From NCBI GenBank assembly GCA_030527015.1, contig JAUNBR010000007.1:1-64000 (forward strand): a DNA stretch of 64,000 bases, in the 5' to 3' direction. Below, in pieces: positions 1 to 8,812 of this stretch (positions are counted from its first letter, which is position 1; each line of letters starts with the position of its first letter). Source of the DNA: Planctomycetia bacterium (lineage in GTDB: Bacteria; Planctomycetota; Planctomycetia; Pirellulales; Thermoguttaceae). A program made the position numbers and the translations under genes. The notes under the pieces were generated by a model that made no database searches, was not told the DNA's origin, and saw only the letters and a list, made by a program, of their open reading frames with translations.

Positions 1-35
1 ATCACTAAGATTGGAAGCGTTGTCAAGTGGGAAAA

Positions 36-366
36 ATGGAAAATTACAAATTATCTCAAAGAAATTTTGGAAAATTGCGCCGTGAGCACAAAAAAACTCA
101 CGAAAAGTGGGTGGCGGACAGGTTAAAAGCGGTTTTTCTGCTCGGAAGCGGCTGGTCGGTCGGCGACGTGGCAGAGGTGCTGATGGTCGACGAAAATACC
201 GTGCGCGTTTACTTTCAAAAATGGAAGTCCGGCGGAATCGACGCGCTCAAACAGCGTCTTTTGCGAGGTCGTGCGACCAAACTTACCGACGCTCAGAAGG
301 TGGAGCTCGGGAAGTGGCTGGATGAAAATCTCTGTCAAAAAGTGGCTGAAATCCAGCGGCATGTTT
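36..366 (+). pseudogene. IS630-family transposase, N-terminal fragment
   Basis: This is the start of a DDE transposase of the IS630 family. The first about 110 residues are a helix-turn-helix DNA-binding region (LLGSGWSVGDVAEVLMVDENTVRVYFQKW is split here as GWSVGDVAEVL and ENTVRVYFQKW), followed by the usual K/R-rich linker. The ATG at 36 fits better than the GTG at 27, because the protein then begins MENYKLSQ; no strong ribosome binding site is visible. Coding similarity stops at about 366, where a palindromic element is inserted at a TA. The rest of the gene continues, broken up, as far as 2572. The left end of the insertion sequence lies before the window. The copy is inactive: it is interrupted, frameshifted and partly amplified. 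Confidence 0.8.
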
Positions 367-471
367 TATACGGATTCCACTTTAAATTTCCATTTCGTGC
401 GGCTCTGAACGCAGGCATTTTCAGCGAAGCAAAAATGCCGAGGAAGCGGGATTCATTATGCATCGGATATA
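367..471 (+). repeat. Palindromic MITE-like element inserted in the IS630 transposase
   Basis: Full copy, arm A to arm B. It starts TATACGGATTCCACTTTAAA, has the core hairpin GGCATTTT/AAAATGCC, and ends in a degenerate arm B (GCATCGGATATA). It separates the transposase N-terminal region from the next coding block, so the insertion came after the IS. The TA at each edge fits the TA target used by IS630 transposases. Confidence 0.85.
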
Positions 472-474
472 AAA

Positions 475-646
475 ATGTATCACGTTTTTTTTACCCGATC
501 CGGAATGTGCAGTTTTTTGAACCGCCTCGGATTCGTCTACAAAAAACCGAAGCACGTGCCGGGCAAAGCGGACCCCGAAAAGCAAAAAGAATTCGTCGCG
601 ACGTATCGAAAACTCCGGAAAAACGCGGGTCCAAACGAATTTTTTT
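475..646 (+). pseudogene. IS630 transposase, middle fragment (first array unit)
   Basis: The frame starting at 475 encodes the region between the HTH and the first catalytic Asp of IS630 transposases: SGM..LNRLGFVYKKPKH, then VPGKADPEKQKEFVATYRKL, ending FFLSDA, where the D is the expected first catalytic residue. It is cut off by a second palindromic element at 647. The same block recurs three more times further right, at about 425-bp spacing and in worse condition. Confidence 0.75.
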
Positions 647-755
647 TATCCGATGCACGGTAAAATTTCACTTCTCCGGCATTTTGCTTTCGCTAAAAAT
701 GCCGGAGCGTACAGAGTCGTGGAAAACATGGAAATTTTATGGAGAATTATTTATA
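647..755 (-). repeat. Palindromic MITE-like element (array unit 1)
   Basis: Arm B to arm A copy. It begins TATCCGATGCAC, has the core CCGGCATTTTGC...AAAATGCCGG, and ends ...ATTTATA. It sits exactly after the SDA codons of the transposase. The same junction (SDA followed by an element) is repeated in the next three array units. Confidence 0.75.
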
Positions 756-1081
756 CGTGGAAAAATGTCGGAAACGTGTCATGTTAAATCACCGTCTTAA
801 ATTCGGACTGGTTCGTCTGGCAGATGGACTAAAAGAAATTATCACGCTGGCCTGGTGAAAAATTATGTCGGAACGTGTGAGAAATTTTGAGTTATGAGTG
901 GAGCACGTATGACGTTTTAATTTCGTGCTGACAGATGGATAAATTACTGCGCCAACTAGATTTTGTCTAGAAAAAACGAAGCACGTGCCGAAAAACGCGA
1001 ATCCCGAAAAGCAAAAAGAATTCGTGGCGAAGCACCGTAAACTCCGAAAAAACGCGTGCGAAAACGTTTTTTGTACGTAAT

Positions 1082-1185
1082 GAGACGATAAATTTCGCTA
1101 TTTTCGACATTTTTCTTAACAAAACATACCTGTTTTCAGAGTCGTGGAATACACAAAAATTTAGGTAAAATTAGTCAGATGTAAA
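1082..1185 (-). repeat. Degenerate palindromic element (array unit 2)
   Basis: Decayed copy in the second unit of the array. Arm B and the centre are barely recognisable (GATAAATTTCGC, GACATTTTTCTTAACAAAA), but the landmark TTTTCAGAGTCGTGG of the A side is kept. Confidence 0.5.
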
Positions 1186-1498
1186 AATTGAGTAAAGTCG
1201 TCTCAATAAATTACCGCCATAATATCGGACCGATGATTCGTCTGGCACATAGACTAAAAGAAATTGTTGCGTTGACCTGGTAAAAAAACATGTCGGAACG
1301 TTCGTGAAATCTTTCGTCGTGTGTGGAGCACGTATGGCGTTTTACTTTCATGTTCGCAGATGGATAAATTACTGCGCCGACTGGGTTTCATCTGCAAAAA
1401 ACCGAAACACGTGCCGTGAAAATCGGACCTCGAAAAGCAAAAAGAATTCGTCGCGACGTACCGTAAACTCCTGAAAAACGCGGGTCCAAATAAAGTTT

Positions 1499-1607
1499 TA
1501 ACCGATGCACGGTAAAATTTCGCTTTTTTCGGCAATTTGCTTCGCAAAAAATACCTGCGCGTTCAGAGTCGTGGAAAAATGAAAATTTTAAGGAGATTTA
1601 CATAGAT
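1499..1607 (-). repeat. Palindromic element (array unit 3)
   Basis: Arm B to arm A copy with CCGATGCACGGTAAAATTTC at the left, a corrupted central hairpin, and the A side keeping CAGAGTCGTGGAA. It sits at the same place relative to the transposase segment as the copies in units 1 and 4. Confidence 0.6.
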
Positions 1608-1919
1608 GTAAGAATTAGGGAAATCGTCAAAATAAATTATCGTCTTAGTATTTGACGAATCCGTCTGATAAATAGACTAAATGAAATCGTCACGCTGGCC
1701 TGGTAAAACTTTATGTCGGAACGTGAAGAAATTTTACGTCGTGAGTGGAGCACGTATAGCGTTTTACTTTCATGTTTGCAGATGGATAAGTTACTGCGCT
1801 GACTCGGTTTCGTCTAGAAAAAACCGAAGCACGTGCCAGAAAAAGCGGACCCTAAAAGCAAAAAGAATTCGTCGTGACGTACCGTAAACTCCTGAAAAAC
1901 GCGGGTTCAAACGAGGTTT

Positions 1920-2022
1920 TTGTCCGATGCACGGTAAAATTTCACTTCTCCGGCATTTTGCTTTCGCTAAAATTGCTTGCGTTCAGAGTCGTGGAAAACG
2001 GAAATTTAGAGTGGAAACAGAT
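1920..2022 (-). repeat. Palindromic element (array unit 4)
   Basis: Last array copy, with CCGATGCACGGTAAAATTTC, the GGCATTTTGC core and an A side ending GGAAATTTAGAGTGGAAACA. Immediately after it the transposase resumes at HPRH, so this copy splits the catalytic domain between the first Asp and the following His. Confidence 0.65.
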
Positions 2023-2030
2023 TTCGGCGA

Positions 2031-2572
2031 CGGCTGCCATCCGCGGCACCAAAGCATTCCTGCTTACGGCTGGATTCGACGTGGCAAAGAACATGCGCTG
2101 AAGTCGAATTCTTCGCGGCAACACGTGAACATTAACGGTTTGATAAACATCGACACGCACGCGACTTGCGTCGATTTTCCCGAGACCGTGAACGCGAAAA
2201 CGACGATTCGTCTTTTCAAAAAATTGATTTCTCGGCACGATCCGAAAACCGTCATTCACGTTTTTGTCGACAACGCTCGATATTATCGCGCCGCACTTTT
2301 GCGCGAATTTTTATCCCACACGAAAATTCGTCTGCATTTTTTACCAACTTACTCGCCGAACTTAAATCCGATCGAACGTTTATGGTGATTTTTCAAGAAA
2401 AAAGTGCTCTAAAGCCGATATATTCCGGAATTTTCAAAAAAACCGATATATTTCGGAATTTTCAAAATTTATACAAGAATGCAAAAACTTCTTCCGCCGC
2501 AGAAAACGGTATCGCGCAGAACTGCGCACGCTGATAAATGAAAAGCTTCATCTTGTCGCAGGCGAAAACTGA
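2031..2572 (+). pseudogene. IS630-family transposase, C-terminal catalytic fragment
   Basis: The reading resumes as HPRHQSIPAYGW and runs through VNINGLINID, then VDNARYYRA (second catalytic Asp) and LPTYSPNLNPIERLW (catalytic Glu), the signature end of IS630/Tc1-type DDE enzymes. Directly after the Trp there is a TGA where the family has a codon, then FFKKKVL and a second stop. A 27-bp tandem duplication at 2414-2467 disturbs the following segment. A last piece ending YRAEL.TLINEKLHLVAGEN and a TGA at 2570 gives the original C-terminus. The gene is clearly dead. Confidence 0.8.
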
Positions 2573-2594
2573 ATTTTAACGTGGCATGAGTATA
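2571..2594 (+). repeat. Right terminal inverted repeat of the IS630 relic
   Basis: Right after the transposase stop the sequence reads GAATTTTAACGTGGCATGAG then TATA. Arm A of the dispersed element, read outward, is GAAATTTAAAGTGGAACCAG then TATA. By eye 20 of 24 positions match, so the IS end and the element end appear to be the same recognition sequence. Confidence 0.65.
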
Positions 2595-2653
2595 AAATTC
2601 CTGGTGATGTGGAAATTTATAGTGCATCGGTATATAATGCATCGGACATAAAA
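2595..2653. repeat. Fragments of palindromic element (arm B ends)
   Basis: Two arm B ends follow the IS right end: GTGGAAATTTATAGTGCATC then GGTATA, and directly after it AATGCATCGGACATA. No centre or arm A remains. Confidence 0.5.
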
Positions 2654-2685
2654 AAACCGAAACGTGATTTTTCGTCACGCTTCGA
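2650..2685 (-). terminator. Rho-independent terminator of the VIT-VWA gene
   Basis: On the minus strand the sequence forms CGAAGCGTGA, a short loop, TCACGTTTCGG, then a run of T. It lies about 30 bases after the stop codon at 2716. There is a T-run on the plus side too, so it may work in both directions. Confidence 0.65.
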
Positions 2686-2715
2686 TTTTTGTAATTTACC
2701 GATTTACAAAAATAG

Positions 2716-5700
2716 TTATTTTTCCACTTCTCCGATCGTGAAGGTTCCGTCCACGTTATCCAGCTGAAACATCAGAACCTTTCGCGTCTGAGTCGGACGC
2801 CCCCAGTCCGTGTAAACTTCGGCCTGAACCGTTACCGGTCCCAAAAGTTCCACCGACTGACTGCCATAATAATGCGCCTGGATCAGATATTTTCCAGACA
2901 TTCCTGTTTTAATCAGATACTCTTCCGGACCATATCCCTGTGTAAAATCTCGGGAAATCATTCCGCCGATCGTGGAAAGATTATGCTGATAATTCACTTT
3001 TTCGTCCGAGGGTTCCGTCACCCACAGATCGATATCCGTGTTATCCGCATCCCACTCCATGACGATTCGAAAGTCCAGATCCATTTTCTTCACCAGCCGT
3101 TCATCCACGGAAAGTTCCTTCACGCCAGCCTCCTGTAAACGTGGGATTACCAGCACGTTCATTTCATCCAGCGCGAAAAGTTCAATTTCTGAAAATCGCT
3201 CGTCCCAGGGATTTAATACCACTTCTTTCAGCAGTTCGAGCGCTTCCAGAAGTGAGTTTTTCACGCTCTGATCCGTGGCGGGCTTTCCTTCCGTGGAAAG
3301 AATCAGAGCCAGCGCCAAATCACGATAAGAATGCGGTTCCTCTGCACGCATCCGTTTTATCCGACGAAAAACGTCCACCGCCAGGGCCGGTTCATTCATC
3401 TGCATCAGACGCCGAGCAAGAATCCGAAGAAGAGGCACGTTTTCCAGTTCCAGCTCTGCGAGATTACTGATCACGCGCACCGCTAAATCATGTTTCCCCA
3501 TTTTCTCCAGTAAAGTGGCGCACTCCATGAAAAATCGAGAATCTTCCGCGAAATCTTTCCGAAACTTCAGATACTCTGCATACGCTTTTTCTGCACCTGC
3601 CGCTTTCATCGCGTCCAGATACTCACGCGCCACTTCCTGTTCACGTACCACAGATTTCTTCATCACCATGCCAAATTCTGACACAGCAGACTCACTATCC
3701 TCCACGATAATTTCCTCGTACTGCTGCTGCTCTATAATACCTTCCTCATCTTCCGCTTCCATGACGGGAACCGGTATTTCCTGTGGGGAATTCCCTTCCG
3801 CGTCATTTTCCATTCTTCCAGCGAAACCTGAGGAGGCCGCCTCGGGTAAATGAGGCACCCCGGTTCCTTCATCACCACCAAAAAAGTCACTCGAGTCGCC
3901 CGCTTCTTCCGCATCTTCTTCAGTACTTTTATATTTAAAATCTTTCGGATATTTAAACTCCGTACTCCACCACGTGACTCGGTTCTCCCACATGGCCAGC
4001 ACCTCTTCCATTTTCGAAAGGCGCGACTCGGCCTGCTGCTTTTCCACCGTATCCATTCGGCGAAGATATTCATCCCGCATTTCCGGCAAAGATTCCGGAG
4101 GACAAATTTCGTAGTCCAGGTACTGCTGCAGAGAATCCAGCACCAGCAGAGAAGTTTCCGGAGTCACCAGTCCGAATTCTTTTCCCAGCGATTCTATTTT
4201 CTCTCGATTCTCTTCCGGAAAAATCACCAGTTCCGCAAGTTTCGTCTGCGCGTACACTCTTTCCGCCAGCCGAGAATTTCCTGTTTCCGCCGTCAGCTCA
4301 TATTTTTGGACATGACACACATTTCCATCCACGGAATATGTTAATACCAGTTCACCGGTGGGTGCAGTCATTCTGCCAGCGACAATAATATCTCCCATCA
4401 CCGGACGATCCAGTTTCGGAAATGTTTCATCCAGAAGAATATTCGTCCCCTCTATTTTTGAAAGAATGACAGGCCGCCCATTCATCTCCGCGACGATTTT
4501 TTCCGGCGTAATTTTATTCAGGTGAAAATAACTCCCTCCGTTTAAAATCGCCATTTCACGTAAACGTGGTGTGTCCACCTGACTTCCAGAAGCGAAAACA
4601 TGAAGTGGGCACCGTGCTTCAGACACTTTTCCGCATTTTTGATTACCAAAATTCCAGATTCCATCCGTAAACAAAAATGCCCGTGAAGATGCCGTGTTCC
4701 CCGTATTTTCACAGGAAGAAAATTTGATCGCTCCCGGTGCAGTTCCTCCGTCATACGGAAGTTCTTTAAGGGTCTGAATCAGCTTTTCGACATCCGCCGC
4801 TCGGCTCTCTTTCCCCATAATAAATCGCTGGGCAGGACACGCCACATTCCGAAACACGACGAGATCCAAAGAAATTTCACTCGCGGAACATGTCTTCAAA
4901 AAATATTCGAGAAATTCATATTCTTTCGTAAAATCCTTATCCGCACGAGATCCGGACGCATCCCAAAAAACGCTCAGTTCCATTTTTTCTTGCAGGCCTT
5001 CCATGCGAATCTCCTGCTTCTGCACTCCAGGCACCTCTTCAAAATTCGGACATTTCGCCTGAAGTGCAAAATAAATTTTCTCATTTCCAAAACGTACTTT
5101 TTCCTCGTTTCCAGAGTATGATGAAACCAAAATATTCCGCGCAAGAGAATCTGAATTTTCTTTTCGCGGAAGTAAAATTACCAGATCATCATTCGGCAAA
5201 AAGTTCTTCCGCTGTGTTTCCGCCACGTAACTTTCGCGCCAGGTAAACGTCAGATCCTGCAGTGCACCTTTCGCCACCTCCGGTGGGCATTCCGGTTTAA
5301 TTACCTCCAGACGCAGACGAAAATCTTCCACCGCCGACGCGAATTTCAGAGGTAAACGAAACCTCTGTTCATTCGTCCGAGGATCTGTCTCCAGGAACGT
5401 AATATACTTTACCCGAATCGTCCGCGTCCCTCCGGCAGGAAGCGGAAACACCCGTGTTTTAAAGCTGTTTCCACCACTCCATTCCACCAGACCAGGATCT
5501 ATTTTTTGACGCACCACTTTCTCATACGTGACCCGTGCACGTTCTTTTGTCACCGCCACGCCATCTATCATTTCACCGTCCACGTCCAGAGCATACCCAT
5601 CCACCGTCACTCCTTCAGGCAGCGGAAAGTACAGATTTCCCGCCAAATCCCGTTCCGTCTGATTACGAAAAATCATCGTAGCCACAACTTCCGCCGCGAA

Positions 5701-5931
5701 AGACTGAACCGTTACGTTCACGTCATACCCTGCCAGAGTCATGGGCACCGACTTCCCTTCCGTGTCTTTCGCCACCAGCGCAGGCACCGCCATTCCTTCT
5801 CCACCGCCAGAACGTTCCACCGCCTTCACGGGTTCTGAACCTTCCGCAGCCCAAGATGTGCCAGAAAAAACAGTTCCGCAAAGAAAAAAAACGACGATAA
5901 AAAGACAAAAATTTTTCACATAAAAAAACAT
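2716..5931 (-). CDS. Secreted VIT and VWA domain protein with C-terminal DUF2135-like domain
   Basis: A 1071-residue exported protein. An N-terminal signal peptide (hydrophobic residues 9-24, AWA-like cleavage near 29) is followed by a vault/inter-alpha-trypsin (VIT) domain at about 62-180. Next is a von Willebrand A domain with the metal-site motif DASGS at 324-328. Residues about 690-780 are acidic and low-complexity, about 800-930 look like TPR helices, and the last about 130 residues (WDADNTDIDLWV, RDFTQGYGPEEYL) resemble DUF2135, as in YfaP-type proteins. Such proteins are probably cell-surface adhesion or assembly factors, but the actual role is unknown. It stands alone, has its own terminator, and starts at an ATG preceded by GGAAAAATATT. 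Confidence 0.85.
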   Translation of the reverse strand: MFFYVKNFCLFIVVFFLCGTVFSGTSWAAEGSEPVKAVERSGGGEGMAVPALVAKDTEGKSVPMTLAGYDVNVTVQSFAAEVVATMIFRNQTERDLAGNLYFPLPEGVTVDGYALDVDGEMIDGVAVTKERARVTYEKVVRQKIDPGLVEWSGGNSFKTRVFPLPAGGTRTIRVKYITFLETDPRTNEQRFRLPLKFASAVEDFRLRLEVIKPECPPEVAKGALQDLTFTWRESYVAETQRKNFLPNDDLVILLPRKENSDSLARNILVSSYSGNEEKVRFGNEKIYFALQAKCPNFEEVPGVQKQEIRMEGLQEKMELSVFWDASGSRADKDFTKEYEFLEYFLKTCSASEISLDLVVFRNVACPAQRFIMGKESRAADVEKLIQTLKELPYDGGTAPGAIKFSSCENTGNTASSRAFLFTDGIWNFGNQKCGKVSEARCPLHVFASGSQVDTPRLREMAILNGGSYFHLNKITPEKIVAEMNGRPVILSKIEGTNILLDETFPKLDRPVMGDIIVAGRMTAPTGELVLTYSVDGNVCHVQKYELTAETGNSRLAERVYAQTKLAELVIFPEENREKIESLGKEFGLVTPETSLLVLDSLQQYLDYEICPPESLPEMRDEYLRRMDTVEKQQAESRLSKMEEVLAMWENRVTWWSTEFKYPKDFKYKSTEEDAEEAGDSSDFFGGDEGTGVPHLPEAASSGFAGRMENDAEGNSPQEIPVPVMEAEDEEGIIEQQQYEEIIVEDSESAVSEFGMVMKKSVVREQEVAREYLDAMKAAGAEKAYAEYLKFRKDFAEDSRFFMECATLLEKMGKHDLAVRVISNLAELELENVPLLRILARRLMQMNEPALAVDVFRRIKRMRAEEPHSYRDLALALILSTEGKPATDQSVKNSLLEALELLKEVVLNPWDERFSEIELFALDEMNVLVIPRLQEAGVKELSVDERLVKKMDLDFRIVMEWDADNTDIDLWVTEPSDEKVNYQHNLSTIGGMISRDFTQGYGPEEYLIKTGMSGKYLIQAHYYGSQSVELLGPVTVQAEVYTDWGRPTQTRKVLMFQLDNVDGTFTIGEVEK

Positions 5932-5956
5932 AATATTTTTCCTTATATACTGGATT

Positions 5957-6057
5957 TATAATGGTCCCACTTTAAATTTCCGTTTTATGAGGTTCTTTAA
6001 GCAGGCATCTTTAGCGAAGCAAAAATACCAGAGAAGATTTATAGTGCATCAGGTATA
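5957..6057 (+). repeat. Palindromic MITE-like element
   Basis: Arm A to arm B copy. It starts TATAATGGTCCCACTTTAAA, has the core GGCATCTTTAGCGAAGC, and ends AGTGCATCAGGTATA. It fills most of the gap between the convergent end of the flavoprotein gene and the start of the VIT-VWA gene, upstream of the latter. Confidence 0.8.
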
Positions 6058-6138
6058 ATTTACCCATTTATTATGAAGTGCAAAAAAACATAAAAGGCGA
6101 ATATCTATTTTTGTATTAAAAAAGTAATGGAATAATTT

Positions 6139-7389
6139 TTATACGTTCACTTCTGCCGCCGCGACACCGGAAGAAAAAGCGAACTGAAGATTATACCCAC
6201 CAGTATCCCCATCCACATCTAAAATTTCACCGCAAAAATATAAGCCAGGCCTTATGCGAGACTCCATGGTTTTCCGGTTCACTTCCGTTAACAAAACACC
6301 TCCAGCGGTACACATGGATTCCCGAAAGTCGCCAGGATGATGAATGAAAAATGGGTAATGAAGAAGCACATGAAGAATAGTTTCCCGTGTTTTTTTGTCC
6401 ACTTCCCAAGCATATAAATTTAGAGGTACGCCACACAGACGTAACAGACATTCTGTTAAACGCTCCTGAATCTGAAAATGCTGTGAAATCAGATTCTTTA
6501 CCATTTTTTTACTGTTATGCGTAAGCATATCCAAAAATAAACGCTGAAAATCTTCCGCGGTTTTTGCCTCATTATGTTCCGGAAAATGAATGGTCAGAGA
6601 GTCTCCCGGACAGAAATGTCGGCTCATGTCGAGAATACCCGGCCCAGAAAATCCCTGGTGCGTCAGAAGAAGATTTCCGACATGCGTCATGATTTTTTGA
6701 CGATTACGCCAGAGTGTAAAAATCCGATTTTTTAGCGAGATCCCAGCACATGATCCGAAAGGATAAGAACGGATATAAACGGGCGTCAGCGCAGGACGAA
6801 CCTCCGTAATGGTGTGTCCCAGCATTTTTGCCAGTATGTATCCATCTCCGGTGGAACCGGTGCGCGGCCATGATTTTCCTCCCGTGGCCATGATTAATTT
6901 TTTCGCGCGCCATTTAAAATTTTTCTGTCCCGCCAGAGTGCTTACCTGAAAACATGAGTCCTTCTCCAAAAACTCTACTTTTTGTGCGCTGTGTGAATAA
7001 AAGATGTGAACACCATTTTCATTACACGCTTTCAGCAGCGTATTTAAAACATCCTCAGCACGATACGTTACAGGAAAAACCTTTCCGTCCTCACGTTCTG
7101 TTAATTTTAATCCGCGCGAAGAAAAAAACTGTGCTAAATCCCGATTCGTAAAAGCCAGCAGACATGGTTTCACAAATTGCGTACTCGGATGATAATGCTG
7201 AAAAAAAAGGCGCATATCCCCGCCATGAGTTAAATTACACTGACCGCTGCCCGTGACGAGGAGTTTTTTCCCGGCAGAGGAATTTTTCTCAAGAATCGCG
7301 ACGCTTTTTTCTTTACCATGACAGGCCGCCGAGATTAAACCTGCAGGACCGGCACCGAGAATCAAAACATCATAAAAAGGAATACGCAT
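6139..7389 (-). CDS. HI0933/YhiN-type FAD-dependent oxidoreductase
   Basis: A 416-residue flavoprotein of the HI0933 (YhiN/BaiN) family. It has an N-terminal dinucleotide-binding motif GAGPAGL near residue 12, then GSGQCNLTH, the family block GGKSWPRTGSTGDGY around 165-185, and the C-terminal flavin-contact block GEILDVDGDTGGYNLQ. The length is normal. The substrate is not established for most members; one family member reduces bile-acid intermediates, but nothing here supports that. Its ATG lies 5 bases after the stop codon of the macrodomain-methyltransferase gene, so the two are probably translated from one message. Confidence 0.88.
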   Translation of the reverse strand: MRIPFYDVLILGAGPAGLISAACHGKEKSVAILEKNSSAGKKLLVTGSGQCNLTHGGDMRLFFQHYHPSTQFVKPCLLAFTNRDLAQFFSSRGLKLTEREDGKVFPVTYRAEDVLNTLLKACNENGVHIFYSHSAQKVEFLEKDSCFQVSTLAGQKNFKWRAKKLIMATGGKSWPRTGSTGDGYILAKMLGHTITEVRPALTPVYIRSYPFGSCAGISLKNRIFTLWRNRQKIMTHVGNLLLTHQGFSGPGILDMSRHFCPGDSLTIHFPEHNEAKTAEDFQRLFLDMLTHNSKKMVKNLISQHFQIQERLTECLLRLCGVPLNLYAWEVDKKTRETILHVLLHYPFFIHHPGDFRESMCTAGGVLLTEVNRKTMESRIRPGLYFCGEILDVDGDTGGYNLQFAFSSGVAAAEVNV

Positions 7390-7394
7390 AAAAA

Positions 7395-8660
7395 TCAGAC
7401 TTCCATTTTTCGCGCAAGATAAAGATATGGTAAACTGCCGAAAGCCTCAAAAGTTTCCAGGTGAAATCCCGCACGACGCAAAAGCTCTTCCATGATCCAG
7501 TGAAACGTACTGTTCTCACAGGAAATATGACCATAAAGAGCCTGGCGCATGACGTCATCTTTTATATTTTCCGTAAAGCATGAAAAATAATTATAAATAT
7601 CTGAAATACCGAAATAATCACAGGCGTAAATTACGTCGACCAGACAAAATATCCCTCCCGGTTTCAGAAGACGATGAATATTTGCCAGCGCGGCCGCCTT
7701 CCATACATCCGGTAAATGGTGCAGAGCCAGACTGGAAATGACGGCATCATAAGATTCCGGGGCATCCTGAAACGTCAAAAAACCTGCCTGAAAGAGACGG
7801 ATATTCGAAACGCCTTCCTCTCTGTTTTTTTGCTGTGCATATTCCAGCATTACCGGGGAAATGTCGATCGCCGTAACCTCCGTGAATTTTTTCGCCGCCG
7901 CTCGAGCAAAAGCCCCGGTGCCGGTGCCGATTTCCAGTATTCTCGCCTCTGAAGGTAAATTCAGACGCTCAAGTAAAAACGCATTTTCTTTCGCCACATC
8001 CCGAATGGCCCCCATCCGTGCGTCGTAACGCGCGACCTGCTGGACATCCAGATAATTTGTCGTCGATGTAAAATCGATTTCCGAGAACATCCACGGCGGA
8101 AGAATACTTTCCGCCGGAAAAATAATTTTTGCCGCACGACAAAAAGCCGATTCTGCTGAAGCATCAAAAAGTACGAAACGAATCAGGCGAAATGTTTGTG
8201 ACGGATATGATTCTAAAAAAGATCGGACCGTCCGTAACGCGATTTCCGCTGCTTCCGCCAGAGGATACCGATACGCGCCCGTGCCCAGAGACGGGAAAGA
8301 CACGGAAAGGCAGTGATTTTCTGCTGCACATTCCAAAGAATTCCGATACGCGCTGGCCAGTAATTCAGCTACTTCCGCAGATTTATGTTCACTCCACCGC
8401 GGCGCGACAGCGTGTATGACATATTTCGCATTTAACTCGCCCGCTCCGGAAATGACCGCCTGACCTGTCGGACAGCCTTTCGGATACCGCCGCCGTGTTT
8501 CTTCCATAATAGACGGCCCGCCGCCGCGGTGAATCGCACCGTCCACACCTCCTCCACCCGCCAGAGAGGAATTCGCCGCATTAATAATCGCGTCCACTTC
8601 CTGATGCACGATATTCCCTATAATCAGCTCGATCTGCGTATTCCGAAAGCGTATTTTCAT
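7395..8660 (-). CDS. Macrodomain fused to a class I SAM methyltransferase
   Basis: A 421-residue two-domain protein. Residues about 1-170 are a macrodomain of the YmdB/Af1521 kind: VDAIINAANSSL, GGGGVDGAIHRGGG and GCPTGQAVISGAG line the ADP-ribose pocket, and SLGTGAYRYPL is the second loop. Residues about 190-421 are a Rossmann methyltransferase with motif I ILEIGTGTGAFARAA and post-I VTAIDISPVML. The macrodomain probably removes or reads ADP-ribose or O-acetyl-ADP-ribose; the methyltransferase substrate is unknown. I chose the ATG at 8660 (MKIRF) over a TTG 21 bases upstream. The gene is followed at once by the flavoprotein gene. Confidence 0.87.
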   Translation of the reverse strand: MKIRFRNTQIELIIGNIVHQEVDAIINAANSSLAGGGGVDGAIHRGGGPSIMEETRRRYPKGCPTGQAVISGAGELNAKYVIHAVAPRWSEHKSAEVAELLASAYRNSLECAAENHCLSVSFPSLGTGAYRYPLAEAAEIALRTVRSFLESYPSQTFRLIRFVLFDASAESAFCRAAKIIFPAESILPPWMFSEIDFTSTTNYLDVQQVARYDARMGAIRDVAKENAFLLERLNLPSEARILEIGTGTGAFARAAAKKFTEVTAIDISPVMLEYAQQKNREEGVSNIRLFQAGFLTFQDAPESYDAVISSLALHHLPDVWKAAALANIHRLLKPGGIFCLVDVIYACDYFGISDIYNYFSCFTENIKDDVMRQALYGHISCENSTFHWIMEELLRRAGFHLETFEAFGSLPYLYLARKMEV

Positions 8661-8720
8661 ATATTTTCTCTTTCTGTCCAAACATTTTGTCTGGTTCCAT
8701 TTTATACCCCCGATACATTA

Positions 8721-8812
8721 TATATCTGATACACTATAAATTTCCGCGTCCACAGCATTTTTGTTTCGCTGAAAATGCCGAGGAAGCGAAATTTTATAGT
8801 GTATCGGGTATA
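8721..8812. repeat. Symmetric (B-B) palindromic element overlapping a gene end
   Basis: Both ends are arm B: TATATCTGATACACTATAAA on the left, and AGTGTATCGGGTATA on the right. The element is therefore nearly a perfect palindrome around TTTGTTTCGCTGAAAATGCC. An extra arm B end lies at 8704-8720. It supplies the stop codon and the last residues of the leucine-rich-repeat gene. Confidence 0.8.

Larger units (their letters stand above)
712..1984 (+). repeat. Tandem array, about 425-bp unit, of IS630 middle segment plus element
   Basis: The landmark CAGAGTCGTGGAA recurs at 712, 1137, 1564 and 1984, giving spacings of 425, 427 and 420 bp. Each unit carries a palindromic element, then a degenerate non-coding stretch, then the transposase segment (readable as WSTYGVLLSC..QMDKLL, RRLGF, KKPKHVP, EKQKEFV, KNAG). 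Units differ by many substitutions and small indels, so the amplification is old. Elements inside the array lie at about 1082-1185, 1499-1607 and 1920-2022. Confidence 0.7.
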
